NCBI GenBank assembly: GCA_003522145.1
Contig: DPGD01000021.1
Coordinates: forward strand, 1-43,991
Direction of reading: 5' to 3'
From: Clostridiales bacterium
GTDB lineage: Bacteria > Bacillota > Clostridia > Oscillospirales > CAG-272
Length of the DNA: 43,991 nucleotides
This document shows positions 31,017 through 38,939 of the stretch, piece after piece. The notes beneath the pieces were generated by a model, which ran no database searches, was not told the origin of the DNA, and was given only the letters and a program-made list of their open reading frames with translations. The stretch's first letter is position 1, and each line of letters opens with the position of its first letter. Position numbers and translations under genes: made by a program.

Positions 31017-33602
31017 ATGAATTTACAGAAATATACACAGAAATCCACGGAAGCGCTGCAATCGGCGCAGTCCATCATGACCGAGTATGGCAACCGGGAA
31101 ATGCAGGAGGAGCATCTGCTTCTGGCGCTTATGCGGCAGGAGGAGGGGATTGCTCCGGAATTGATGAAGTCTCTTGGCGTTTCGGAGGCGGTGTTCAACG
31201 CTCAGTTGGAGCAGTCCATCGGAACCTATCCCAAGGTCAGCGGCGGTTCGGGGGAGCTGTATCTTTCCGAAAGTCTGCGGAAGGCTCTGGAGAAGGCGGA
31301 AAAAGAAGCCTCTTTGATGGGAGACGAATATGTTTCGGTGGAGCATTTGATTTTAGGCATCATTGAGGAGCCCTCCGACAAGGTCAAGAAGCTCTTCGCG
31401 AATCTGGGCATTGAGAAATCGAAATTTCTGGAGGCGCTCAAGAATGTGCGGGGCAATCGGAGGGTGACCAGCGATCATCCGGAGGACACTTACGATGTAT
31501 TGAAGAAATACGGCACGGACCTGGTGGAGCTGGCCAAGAATCAGAAACTGGACCCGGTCATCGGGCGGGATGAGGAAATCCGGAATGTGATCCGCATCCT
31601 ATCCAGAAAGACCAAAAACAATCCCTGCCTTATAGGCGAACCGGGCGTGGGCAAAACCGCCATAGCCGAGGGGCTGGCCCTGCGGATTGCCAAGGGGGAT
31701 GTGCCGGACAATCTGAAAAACAAATCGGTGTTTTCCTTGGATATGGGAGCTCTTGTGGCAGGAGCCAAATACCGGGGCGAATTCGAGGAAAGACTGAAGG
31801 CGGTTTTGGGCGAGGTCAAATCGTCAGAAGGAAAAATCATTCTTTTCATTGATGAGCTGCATACCATTGTGGGCGCCGGCAAAACCGAGGGTGCCATGGA
31901 CGCCGGCAACCTGCTGAAGCCTCTGCTTGCGCGGGGGGAATTACACTGCATAGGCGCCACAACGCTGGACGAATACCGAAAGTATATCGAAAAGGATGCG
32001 GCCTTGGAGCGGCGGTTCCAGCCGGTGACGGTGCCGGAGCCCACGGTGGAGGACACGATTTCCATTCTGCGGGGCTTGAAGGAGCGATACGAAGTTTTCC
32101 ACGGCGTCAAGATTCACGATTCGGCACTGATCAGTGCGGCGGTACTGTCCGATCGGTATATTTCCGACCGGTTCCTGCCGGATAAGGCAATAGACCTGGT
32201 GGATGAAGCCTGTGCACTCATCAAGACCGAAATGAATTCCATGCCCACGGAATTGGATGAGGTGCGCCGGAAAATCATGCAGTTGGAGATTGAAGAGGCG
32301 GCGTTAAAAAAGGAAAGCGACAAGCTTTCGGCGGAGCATTTGTCACAGATCCGGGCAGAATTGGCGGAGTTGCGGGAAAAGTTCGGGGCCATGAAGACCA
32401 AATGGGAAAACGAAAAGGGTGCTATCGAAACGGTTCAGAAGCTGAGGGAGGAAATTGAAAAGACCAATGCCGAAATTGAAAAGGCAGAGAATGAGTATGA
32501 CTTAAATAAGGCGGCAGAATTGAAATACGGAAAACTGCCGGCCCTGCAAAAGCGGTTGGAGCAACTGGAAAAGGAGAATCCCCAGGCGGAGAACCGTACT
32601 TTGCTGCGGAATACCGTGACCGATGAAGAGATTGCCCGTATTGTCTCCAGATGGACCTCCATACCGGTGCAAAAGCTGGTGGAGGGCGAACGGGAAAAAC
32701 TGTTGAAGCTGGACGAAATCCTGCACAAGAGAGTGATCGGACAGGAGGAGGCCGTGCAAAAGGTCAGTGACGCCATCCTTCGTTCCAGAGCCGGCATTCA
32801 GGATCCCAAGCGCCCCATCGGTTCGTTCCTGTTCTTGGGGCCTACGGGTGTGGGCAAGACCGAGTTGGCCAAGGCCCTTGCCGAAGCGCTCTTTGACGAT
32901 GAACACAACATGGTGCGGATCGATATGAGCGAGTATATGGAGAAATACTCGGTGTCCAGACTGATCGGAGCGCCTCCCGGATATGTGGGCTACGACGAGG
33001 GTGGTCAGCTGACCGAAGCGGTGCGGCGTCGCCCGTATTCGGTGGTGCTGTTCGATGAGGTGGAAAAGGCACATCCGGATGTGTTCAATGTGTTGCTGCA
33101 GGTACTGGACGACGGACGGATCACCGACAGTCAGGGAAGGACAGTGGATTTTAAGAACACCATCATCATTCTGACCTCCAATCTCGGTTCGGACATCATT
33201 CTGGAGGGGATCGGTCAGAACGGTGAGATCAGCGAAAGCGCACGGGAACAGGTGCACCAGCTTCTGACCCGCTCTTTCCGCCCGGAATTTCTGAATCGGT
33301 TGGACGAGATCGTCTTCTATAAGCCTTTGACTAAGGAAAACATCAAAGGTATTGTGGAACTGCTGATTTCCGACCTGCAAAAGCGTCTGGCGGACAAACA
33401 GCTGAAACTGGAGTTCACCGACAAAGCAAAGGAGTTTGTGATCGCCAACGGCTACGATCCGGTCTACGGCGCAAGACCGTTGAAAAGATTCTTGCAGTCG
33501 AGAGTGGAAACTCTGGTGGCACGGAAGATTCTTTCCGACGATCCGGCCCCCGATACGATTCTGACCGTAGATGCCAACGAAAACGGCCTGGTCGTCCGAT
33601 GA
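31017..33602 (+). CDS. clpB: ATP-dependent disaggregase ClpB
   Basis: An 861-residue Hsp100 chaperone that extracts polypeptides from aggregates together with DnaK. The N-terminal Clp repeat domain (1-145) is followed by AAA1 with Walker A GEPGVGKT at 207-214 and FIDELHTIVGAG. The coiled-coil M domain (about 400-525) has the Leu/Glu/Lys heptads that separate ClpB from ClpC. AAA2 contains GPTGVGKT and VLFDEVEKAHPDV. There is no IGF/IGL ClpP-binding loop that I can identify. The frame is open upstream through the end of the RHH gene. ATG 31017 is chosen because AAGGGGGTG precedes it. No CIRCE or CtsR box is seen upstream. Confidence 0.95.
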   Translation: MNLQKYTQKSTEALQSAQSIMTEYGNREMQEEHLLLALMRQEEGIAPELMKSLGVSEAVFNAQLEQSIGTYPKVSGGSGELYLSESLRKALEKAEKEASLMGDEYVSVEHLILGIIEEPSDKVKKLFANLGIEKSKFLEALKNVRGNRRVTSDHPEDTYDVLKKYGTDLVELAKNQKLDPVIGRDEEIRNVIRILSRKTKNNPCLIGEPGVGKTAIAEGLALRIAKGDVPDNLKNKSVFSLDMGALVAGAKYRGEFEERLKAVLGEVKSSEGKIILFIDELHTIVGAGKTEGAMDAGNLLKPLLARGELHCIGATTLDEYRKYIEKDAALERRFQPVTVPEPTVEDTISILRGLKERYEVFHGVKIHDSALISAAVLSDRYISDRFLPDKAIDLVDEACALIKTEMNSMPTELDEVRRKIMQLEIEEAALKKESDKLSAEHLSQIRAELAELREKFGAMKTKWENEKGAIETVQKLREEIEKTNAEIEKAENEYDLNKAAELKYGKLPALQKRLEQLEKENPQAENRTLLRNTVTDEEIARIVSRWTSIPVQKLVEGEREKLLKLDEILHKRVIGQEEAVQKVSDAILRSRAGIQDPKRPIGSFLFLGPTGVGKTELAKALAEALFDDEHNMVRIDMSEYMEKYSVSRLIGAPPGYVGYDEGGQLTEAVRRRPYSVVLFDEVEKAHPDVFNVLLQVLDDGRITDSQGRTVDFKNTIIILTSNLGSDIILEGIGQNGEISESAREQVHQLLTRSFRPEFLNRLDEIVFYKPLTKENIKGIVELLISDLQKRLADKQLKLEFTDKAKEFVIANGYDPVYGARPLKRFLQSRVETLVARKILSDDPAPDTILTVDANENGLVVR

Positions 33603-33634
33603 TTCAGGTGTTATATTTTATTTACGATATGGCA

Positions 33635-33660
33635 TATTTATTTACAAAAGTAAATAAATA
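33635..33660. repeat. AT-rich inverted repeat after clpB
   Basis: TATTTATTTAC (33635-33645) and GTAAATAAATA (33650-33660) are perfect complements around AAAA. A further TTATTTAC copy lies just upstream, near 33618-33625. The repeat lies between convergent genes and just before the clpB terminator. Confidence 0.6.
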
Positions 33661-33667
33661 GACAAGA

Positions 33668-33712
33668 GGCACGGACCTTCTCCGCAGTTGACCGAGGGAG
33701 AAGGCCGGTGCC
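33668..33712 (+). terminator. terminator of clpB
   Basis: GGCAC pairs with GTGCC and CCTTCTCC with GGAGAAGG, around a 13-nt loop, followed by TTCTTTAT. Confidence 0.7.
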
Positions 33713-33836
33713 TTCTTTATCTATAAAGGTTCAGCGAAAAAGAGACTCTGCAAAATTGCTTTTGCAAGGTCAATTTTATAATTTTGTTTGCCTTAACTTT
33801 TATAATCCGAGTTGCCCCGAATCATTTCGGTTTTGC

Positions 33837-36467
33837 TCAGTTCATATCCTGAATGGCTGCCTGCGCTGCTGCCAGACGGGCGATGGGCACACGGAAGGGG
33901 GAGCAGGAAATATAGCTGAGGCCGATTTGATGGCAGAAGTTCACGGAAGCAGGATCGCCGCCCTGCTCGCCGCAGATGCCCAATTTTATATCGGGACGAA
34001 CGGAACGACCGAGCTTTGCCGCCATTTCGATCAGTTTTCCGACGCCCTTCACATCCAATTTGGTGAAGGGGTCAAATTCGTAAATCTTCCGTTTGTAGTA
34101 GGCAGGCAGGAACTTTCCGGCATCATCCCTTGAAAAACCAAAGGTCATCTGGGTCAGATCGTTGGTGCCGAAGGAGAAGAATTCCGCTTTGGTTGCCAGC
34201 TCCTCCGCTGTCAGAGCGGCTCTGGGAATTTCGATCATCGTGCCGACCTTGTAATGTAGTTCTGTACCGCTCTTCAGAATTTCTTCCCCTGCAGTGGCAT
34301 CCACCACATTTTTCACATAGGCGAGCTCCTGCACCTCTCCCACCAGCGGGATCATGATTTCCGGAACGATCGTCCATTCGGGATGCTCCTGTTGGACGGC
34401 CAAGGCAGCCCGGATGACGGCTTTGGTCTGCATACGGGCGATTTCCGGGTAGGTGACGGTCAAACGACAGCCTCTGTGGCCCATCATGGGATTGAATTCG
34501 TGCAGGGAAGCGATGATCGCTTTCACCTGCGCCACGGTTTTGCCGGTATCCTTCGCCAGTTTTTCAATATCCCGTTCTTCGGTCGGTACAAATTCATGAA
34601 GGGGCGGATCCAGGAAACGGATGGTCACAGGCCGTCCCTGCAATTCTCTGTAGAGCTGTTCAAAGTCGCTTTGCTGCATGGGCAGAAGTTTATCTAAGGC
34701 CCGCTCTCTTTGCGCCGTATTGTCGGCACAGATCATTTCCCGGATGGCCGGTACCCGGTCGGGAGCAAAAAACATATGCTCCGTGCGGCAAAGGCCGATG
34801 CCCTCTGCTCCGAATTTCACAGCCTGACGGGCGTCTGCCGGTGTATCGGCATTGGTGCGCACCCGCAAGACCCGATATTGGTCTGCCCAATTCATGATCC
34901 GGTCAAAATCCCCGCTGATGGTGGCCTCTACCGTGGGCAGCTGCTCCCCGTAGACATTACCCGTGCTTCCGTCTAAAGAGATATAATCTCCTTCAAAATA
35001 GGTTCTTCCGCCCAAAGTAAAGCACTTGTGCTCCATGTCCATCTGAAGGCTTCCGCAGCCCGAAACACAGCATCTGCCCATGCCTCTGGCAACCACCGCC
35101 GCATGGGAGGTCATGCCGCCCCGAACGGTGAGGATACCCTCGGAAACATGCATTCCTTCAATGTCTTCCGCCGAGGTTTCCAAGCGGACCAGAATGACCT
35201 TTTTGCCCGAATCCGACCATTTAACCGCATCCTCGGCCGTAAAGACCACCTGTCCGCAGGCTGCTCCGGGAGAGGCGGGCAGAGCAGTGGCAATGGGGGT
35301 TGCTGCTTTCAGCGCAGTGCTGTCAAACTGAGGGTGCAGAAGGGCGTCGATGCTTTTGGGGTCAATCATCAGAACGGCCTTTTTCTCGTCGATCATGCCT
35401 TCGTCTACCAGGTCGCAGGCAATCTTGATTCCCGCCGCCGGCGTCCGCTTGCCGTTTCGGGTCTGGAGCATATAGAGTTTCTTATCCTCAATGGTGAACT
35501 CCATATCCTGCATATCCCGATAGTGCTCCTCCAACCGGTTGCAAATGTCCACAAACTGGTCATAAACCTCAGGCATGGTGTCTTTCAGATGCTCCAAGGG
35601 CTCGGGTGTGCGTACACCGGCCACCACATCCTCTCCCTGAGCGTTCATTAAGAATTCGCCCATCAGCTTCTTTTCGCCGGTGCTGGGATTTCTCGTAAAT
35701 GCCACGCCGGTTCCGGAGGTAGGGCCCATATTTCCGAAAACCATCGATTGCACATTGACCGCCGTGCCCCAGTTTCCGGGAATATCGTTGAGCCGGCGGT
35801 AGTAAACCGCACGCTCGTTGTTCCAGGAACGGAAAACCGCCTTGATGGCACCCATCAGCTGTTCTTTGGGGTCGGTGGGAAAGTCGCTTCCGGTGTTCGA
35901 TTTGTATTCCGCTTTGAAAAGCCCGGCTAAATGCTTTAAATCTTCTGCGGTCAGCTCGGTATCCAGCTTTACGCCCTTTTCGTTCTTCACGCTGTCAATG
36001 ACCTTTTCAAAATAGCCCTTGTTTACCTCCATGACCACATCCGAGTACATCTGAATGAACCGGCGGTAGCAGTCCCAAGCCCACCGGGGGTTTTGGGATT
36101 TCGTGGAGAGCCCCTCCACGACCTGCTCGTTCAGTCCCAGATTCAAAATCGTATCCATCATGCCGGGCATGGAGGCTCTGGCCCCCGAGCGCACCGAGAC
36201 CAGCAGGGGATTGTGCTTGTCCCCTAATTTTTTGCCGGTGATGCTTTCCAGCTTTTCTAAGTATTCTTCGATCTGCCGGACAATTTCGGGGGAAATGGTT
36301 TCCCCATCCTCATAGTATTTTACGCAGGCTTCACAGGTAATGGTAAATCCTGCCGGTACCGGCATACCAAGCCCGGTCATCTCGGCAAGGTTCGCGCCTT
36401 TTCCTCCCAAAAGCTCTCTCATGGAGCCGTTGCCTTCGGAGAAGAGATATACATATTTTTTCTGCAT
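33837..36467 (-). CDS. ppdK: pyruvate, phosphate dikinase
   Basis: PPDK reversibly converts PEP + PPi + AMP to pyruvate + ATP + Pi (EC 2.7.9.1). In fermenting Clostridia it often runs as a PPi-dependent glycolytic step or in gluconeogenesis. The 876 residues are the full family length. The N-terminal ATP-grasp domain starts with GGKGANLAEM. The phosphohistidine domain carries the catalytic His in GGMTSHAAVVARGMG at about residue 455. The C-terminal TIM barrel has FFSFGTNDLTQMTFG and LGICGEQGGDP. AAAGGAGG lies 8 bases before the ATG, and the promoter is at 36499-36527. With pckG (2-4 kb), it connects oxaloacetate, PEP and pyruvate. Confidence 0.97.
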   Translation of the reverse strand: MQKKYVYLFSEGNGSMRELLGGKGANLAEMTGLGMPVPAGFTITCEACVKYYEDGETISPEIVRQIEEYLEKLESITGKKLGDKHNPLLVSVRSGARASMPGMMDTILNLGLNEQVVEGLSTKSQNPRWAWDCYRRFIQMYSDVVMEVNKGYFEKVIDSVKNEKGVKLDTELTAEDLKHLAGLFKAEYKSNTGSDFPTDPKEQLMGAIKAVFRSWNNERAVYYRRLNDIPGNWGTAVNVQSMVFGNMGPTSGTGVAFTRNPSTGEKKLMGEFLMNAQGEDVVAGVRTPEPLEHLKDTMPEVYDQFVDICNRLEEHYRDMQDMEFTIEDKKLYMLQTRNGKRTPAAGIKIACDLVDEGMIDEKKAVLMIDPKSIDALLHPQFDSTALKAATPIATALPASPGAACGQVVFTAEDAVKWSDSGKKVILVRLETSAEDIEGMHVSEGILTVRGGMTSHAAVVARGMGRCCVSGCGSLQMDMEHKCFTLGGRTYFEGDYISLDGSTGNVYGEQLPTVEATISGDFDRIMNWADQYRVLRVRTNADTPADARQAVKFGAEGIGLCRTEHMFFAPDRVPAIREMICADNTAQRERALDKLLPMQQSDFEQLYRELQGRPVTIRFLDPPLHEFVPTEERDIEKLAKDTGKTVAQVKAIIASLHEFNPMMGHRGCRLTVTYPEIARMQTKAVIRAALAVQQEHPEWTIVPEIMIPLVGEVQELAYVKNVVDATAGEEILKSGTELHYKVGTMIEIPRAALTAEELATKAEFFSFGTNDLTQMTFGFSRDDAGKFLPAYYKRKIYEFDPFTKLDVKGVGKLIEMAAKLGRSVRPDIKLGICGEQGGDPASVNFCHQIGLSYISCSPFRVPIARLAAAQAAIQDMN

Positions 36468-36498
36468 CTGTGTTTCCTCCTTTTTCTACTGTTGATAC

Positions 36499-36527
36499 AT
36501 TATAACATAGTATTTGATTTCTGTCTA
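36499..36527 (-). promoter_or_regulatory. promoter of ppdK
   Basis: On the minus strand, TAGACA (36527-36522), 17 bases and TATAAT (36504-36499), 31 bases before the ppdK ATG. Confidence 0.75.
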
Positions 36528-36616
36528 CCGTTTTATTCATATTTTTAAAAAAACAATTGAAATCAAATCGGAAAATTGTAATTTTGTTCAAATTTATTGC
36601 AATTCAAGATTCAAGA

Positions 36617-36697
36617 GAGAAGGTTTCATCGCTTCTGTTGACAGAGGAAGAAAGAACTCAGATTCCTTGCGAGAATGCTTCAAAATTGCTGAGGCTG
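36617..36697 (+). pseudogene. possible remnant of an amidohydrolase gene (C-terminal end)
   Basis: The 388-base gap between ppdK and the peptidase gene is AT-rich and holds no intact gene. One plus-strand frame reads EKVSSLLLTEEERTQIPCEN followed by ASKLLRL. This pattern, an acidic helix then x-x-EN-A-x-x-LL, resembles the C-terminal end of amidohydrolase-type TIM-barrel enzymes. No ribosome site or upstream body is present. It may be chance. Confidence 0.3.
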
Positions 36698-36784
36698 TCT
36701 GAAAATATTTTTCCGAATCCATTGGATTTTCGCACAAAAAGACATGGCTTCTGCAGAAAAGCAGAAAAATTATCATAAAAGCCA

Positions 36785-36813
36785 TTGAAAATCGTGCTTT
36801 TTGGTATTATAAT
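36785..36813 (+). promoter_or_regulatory. promoter of the M24 peptidase gene
   Basis: TTGAAA (36785-36790), 17 bases and TATAAT (36808-36813), 42 bases before the ATG. Confidence 0.75.
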
Positions 36814-36855
36814 TTACTGCACGATGTACAGTCTGACACGAGGGGGGATCTGTTC

Positions 36856-38100
36856 ATGGACAAGATGTTTTACAGAAACAACAGGCAGTCTTTATATGAT
36901 ACGCTGGCACCAAACAGTCTGGTGGTGTTGTATGCAGGGCATGCGCCGAGAAAGACAGCGGACGAGAAGTATCCTTTTTTTGCGGACAGAAGTTTTGTCT
37001 ATATGACGGGCGTTGCAAAGGAAAGCTTGATCTTCACGGCACTCAAAACCGACACTGCTGTTGAGGAAACCATGTTCATTTTGCCGCCGGATGAAAACGC
37101 AGAGCGATGGACCGGTGCAAGAATCCGGGCGCAAGAAGTAGAAAGCATGGCCGGCATTCAAAAATGCCGCTATATTTCAGAGTTCGGCAGTTACTTAAAA
37201 GGTGTTCTGACGAGCCTAAAGGCCGATACTGTTTGTCTGGACTTTGATCGGTTTTTTGAGGACGAGCAGCCCAAAGAGGCATTTGTATTGGCCGAAATCA
37301 TAAAAAAGGACTACCCCTATATAAATCTGAGGAATATACATAAGGCCATTGCCCATATCCGAACGATCAAAAAGCCTTGCGAAATTGAAGCGATGCGCAA
37401 AGCAGAGGCCATCAACCGTGAAGGCATTATCAGAATGATGCAGGCATCCAGGCCCGGTATGTTTGAATATCAGTATAAGGCGGAGTGGGATTATGTACTT
37501 GCACAGCACGGTGTGCTGTCTCCGATGTTTCCTTCCATCATTTCGGCCGGAAAAAACAACTTTTGTATTCACTATTATGACTATAAAGGCCAGGCCAAAG
37601 ACGGCGATATGATACTGAACGATGTGGGCGCTGTTTGGGATTTTTGCGGAACGGATGTTTCACGCGGTTGGCCCTGCAACGGTAAATTCAGCGACAAACA
37701 GCGTGCATTGTATGAATGTGCATTGGAGACCAGCCGGTATATGTTCTCCATTTTAAAGCCCGGCATCCCGATGAGGGATGTGGATCAGCTTGCAAGGGAT
37801 TACAATGCCAAGCTTTTGCGCAGTGTAGGGGCTTTGGGAAAGGAGGAAGATCCGTCAAAACTTATCTGGCACGGCGGCGCACATCATGTCGGTTTTGACA
37901 CACACGATGTTGTGGATGTTGCCGGCAGAGACATTGAGGCAGGTATGGTGTTCTGTGTGGATATCGGTATTTACTGCGAAGAGTGGGGGATCGGCTTCCG
38001 CTTGGAGGATAACTGCCATATTACCGAAGATGGCTGTGAGAATCTTTCAAAAGATATTCCCCGCAGCATAGAAGATATTGAAGCAATAATGAACGGATAA
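36856..38100 (+). CDS. M24 family aminopeptidase P-like metallopeptidase
   Basis: A 414-residue protein with an aminopeptidase-P N-terminal domain (about 4-150) and a pita-bread M24 domain (175-400). Xaa-Pro aminopeptidases of this type release N-terminal residues next to proline, using two metal ions. Expected ligands are seen as D256 (NDVGA), D267 (GTDVSR), H343 (AHHVGFDTHD) and E384 (GFRLEDN). The fourth ligand, normally Glu in an EPG-x-Y motif, is Asp here (VDIGIY, D369). GAGGGGGG lies 8 bases before the ATG. Codons look more AT-rich than in neighbouring genes. It is monocistronic. Peptidase activity is likely but depends on whether Asp369 can bind metal. Confidence 0.88.
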   Translation: MDKMFYRNNRQSLYDTLAPNSLVVLYAGHAPRKTADEKYPFFADRSFVYMTGVAKESLIFTALKTDTAVEETMFILPPDENAERWTGARIRAQEVESMAGIQKCRYISEFGSYLKGVLTSLKADTVCLDFDRFFEDEQPKEAFVLAEIIKKDYPYINLRNIHKAIAHIRTIKKPCEIEAMRKAEAINREGIIRMMQASRPGMFEYQYKAEWDYVLAQHGVLSPMFPSIISAGKNNFCIHYYDYKGQAKDGDMILNDVGAVWDFCGTDVSRGWPCNGKFSDKQRALYECALETSRYMFSILKPGIPMRDVDQLARDYNAKLLRSVGALGKEEDPSKLIWHGGAHHVGFDTHDVVDVAGRDIEAGMVFCVDIGIYCEEWGIGFRLEDNCHITEDGCENLSKDIPRSIEDIEAIMNG

Positions 38101-38104
38101 CAAT

Positions 38105-38148
38105 AAAAAGCTATATACTAAATGCTATACACCAAAAAGCTATATACT
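38105..38148. repeat. three short tandem repeats after the peptidase gene
   Basis: AAAAAGCTATATACT occurs at 38105-38119 and again at 38134-38148, with a diverged copy (AAATGCTATACACC) between them, giving a period of 14-15 bases. The last copy forms one arm of the terminator. Confidence 0.7.
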
Positions 38149-38186
38149 GTTTGATCTGTTTGATTAAAGCGGTTTGTAGCTTTTTT
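38134..38186 (+). terminator. terminator of the M24 peptidase gene
   Basis: AAAAAGCTATA-x-AC pairs with GT-x-TGTAGCTTTTT, with a long loop and a final T-run. Confidence 0.55.
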
Positions 38187-38231
38187 CATGAATCGGCGGG
38201 GTGGCACCTTAAATTTAATTGCAAAAAAACA

Positions 38232-38260
38232 TTGCCCGGCAGAATTTTTTGTGTTATACT
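38232..38260 (+). promoter_or_regulatory. promoter of pth-mfd
   Basis: TTGCCC (38232-38237), 17 bases and TATACT (38255-38260), 35 bases before the pth ATG. Confidence 0.6.
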
Positions 38261-38295
38261 GTTTATTCAAGAGTGATTCATCGTGTGAGGAAGCT

Positions 38296-38919
38296 ATGAG
38301 CGATATTTTTGATCTGTTCAGAAAACTGGAGAAGAAGAAAGAGACGGTACAGCCAATCAGCGTGCTGGTGGCGTGCTTGGGCAATCCGGGAAAGGAGTAT
38401 GCCTTCACCCGCCACAATAGCGGCTTTCTCTTTGCCGAATACTATTCCCAAAAGAAGAATTTTCAGATCGACCGGGCAAAATTTGACGGCCTTTGCGGCG
38501 AAACAACGCTTGGCGGCGTGCGGGCGCTGTTTCTTTGTCCCACAACTTACATGAACTGTTCGGGGACGGCGGTCCGGAAGGCGGCGGATTTTTACAAAAT
38601 TCCGTCGGAGAAAATTTTTGTCGTATGCGACGATGTGAATTTTGAGGTGGGCAAACTGCGCATTCGGAAAAAGGGAAGTGACGGCGGACAAAAGGGGTTG
38701 CGGGACATTATCGGGAAGATGGGAAGCGAGGATATTCCCCGCATCCGCATCGGCGTGGGGAAAAAACCAACCCCGGACTATGACCTGGCCGACTGGGTCT
38801 TAGGGCAGTTTTCAAAGGAGGACCGAAAGACGCTGGAGGAAGTTTTCTGCCGTTGCGGGGAGGCTCTGGAGCTGGCGGTTCAGGGAAAATTTGAAGAAGC
38901 CATGGGCAAATACAATTAA
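38296..38919 (+). CDS. pth: peptidyl-tRNA hydrolase
   Basis: Pth (EC 3.1.1.29) cleaves peptidyl-tRNA that drops off the ribosome and recycles the tRNA. From ATG 38296 the protein has 207 residues. That is about 15-20 longer than usual, because of an N-terminal extension MSDIFDLFRKLEKKKE before the conserved start of the fold. It shows LGNPGKEYAFTRHNSGF with the catalytic His, TYMNCSG, and DDVNFEVGKLRIRKKGSDGG with the catalytic Asp. GAGG lies 5 bases before the ATG. mfd follows after 20 bases, a conserved pair in Firmicutes. The extension is visible and lies before the normal core. Its meaning is unknown. Confidence 0.95.
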   Translation: MSDIFDLFRKLEKKKETVQPISVLVACLGNPGKEYAFTRHNSGFLFAEYYSQKKNFQIDRAKFDGLCGETTLGGVRALFLCPTTYMNCSGTAVRKAADFYKIPSEKIFVVCDDVNFEVGKLRIRKKGSDGGQKGLRDIIGKMGSEDIPRIRIGVGKKPTPDYDLADWVLGQFSKEDRKTLEEVFCRCGEALELAVQGKFEEAMGKYN

Positions 38920-38939
38920 AGGGAGAAACAGAGGTTTTC

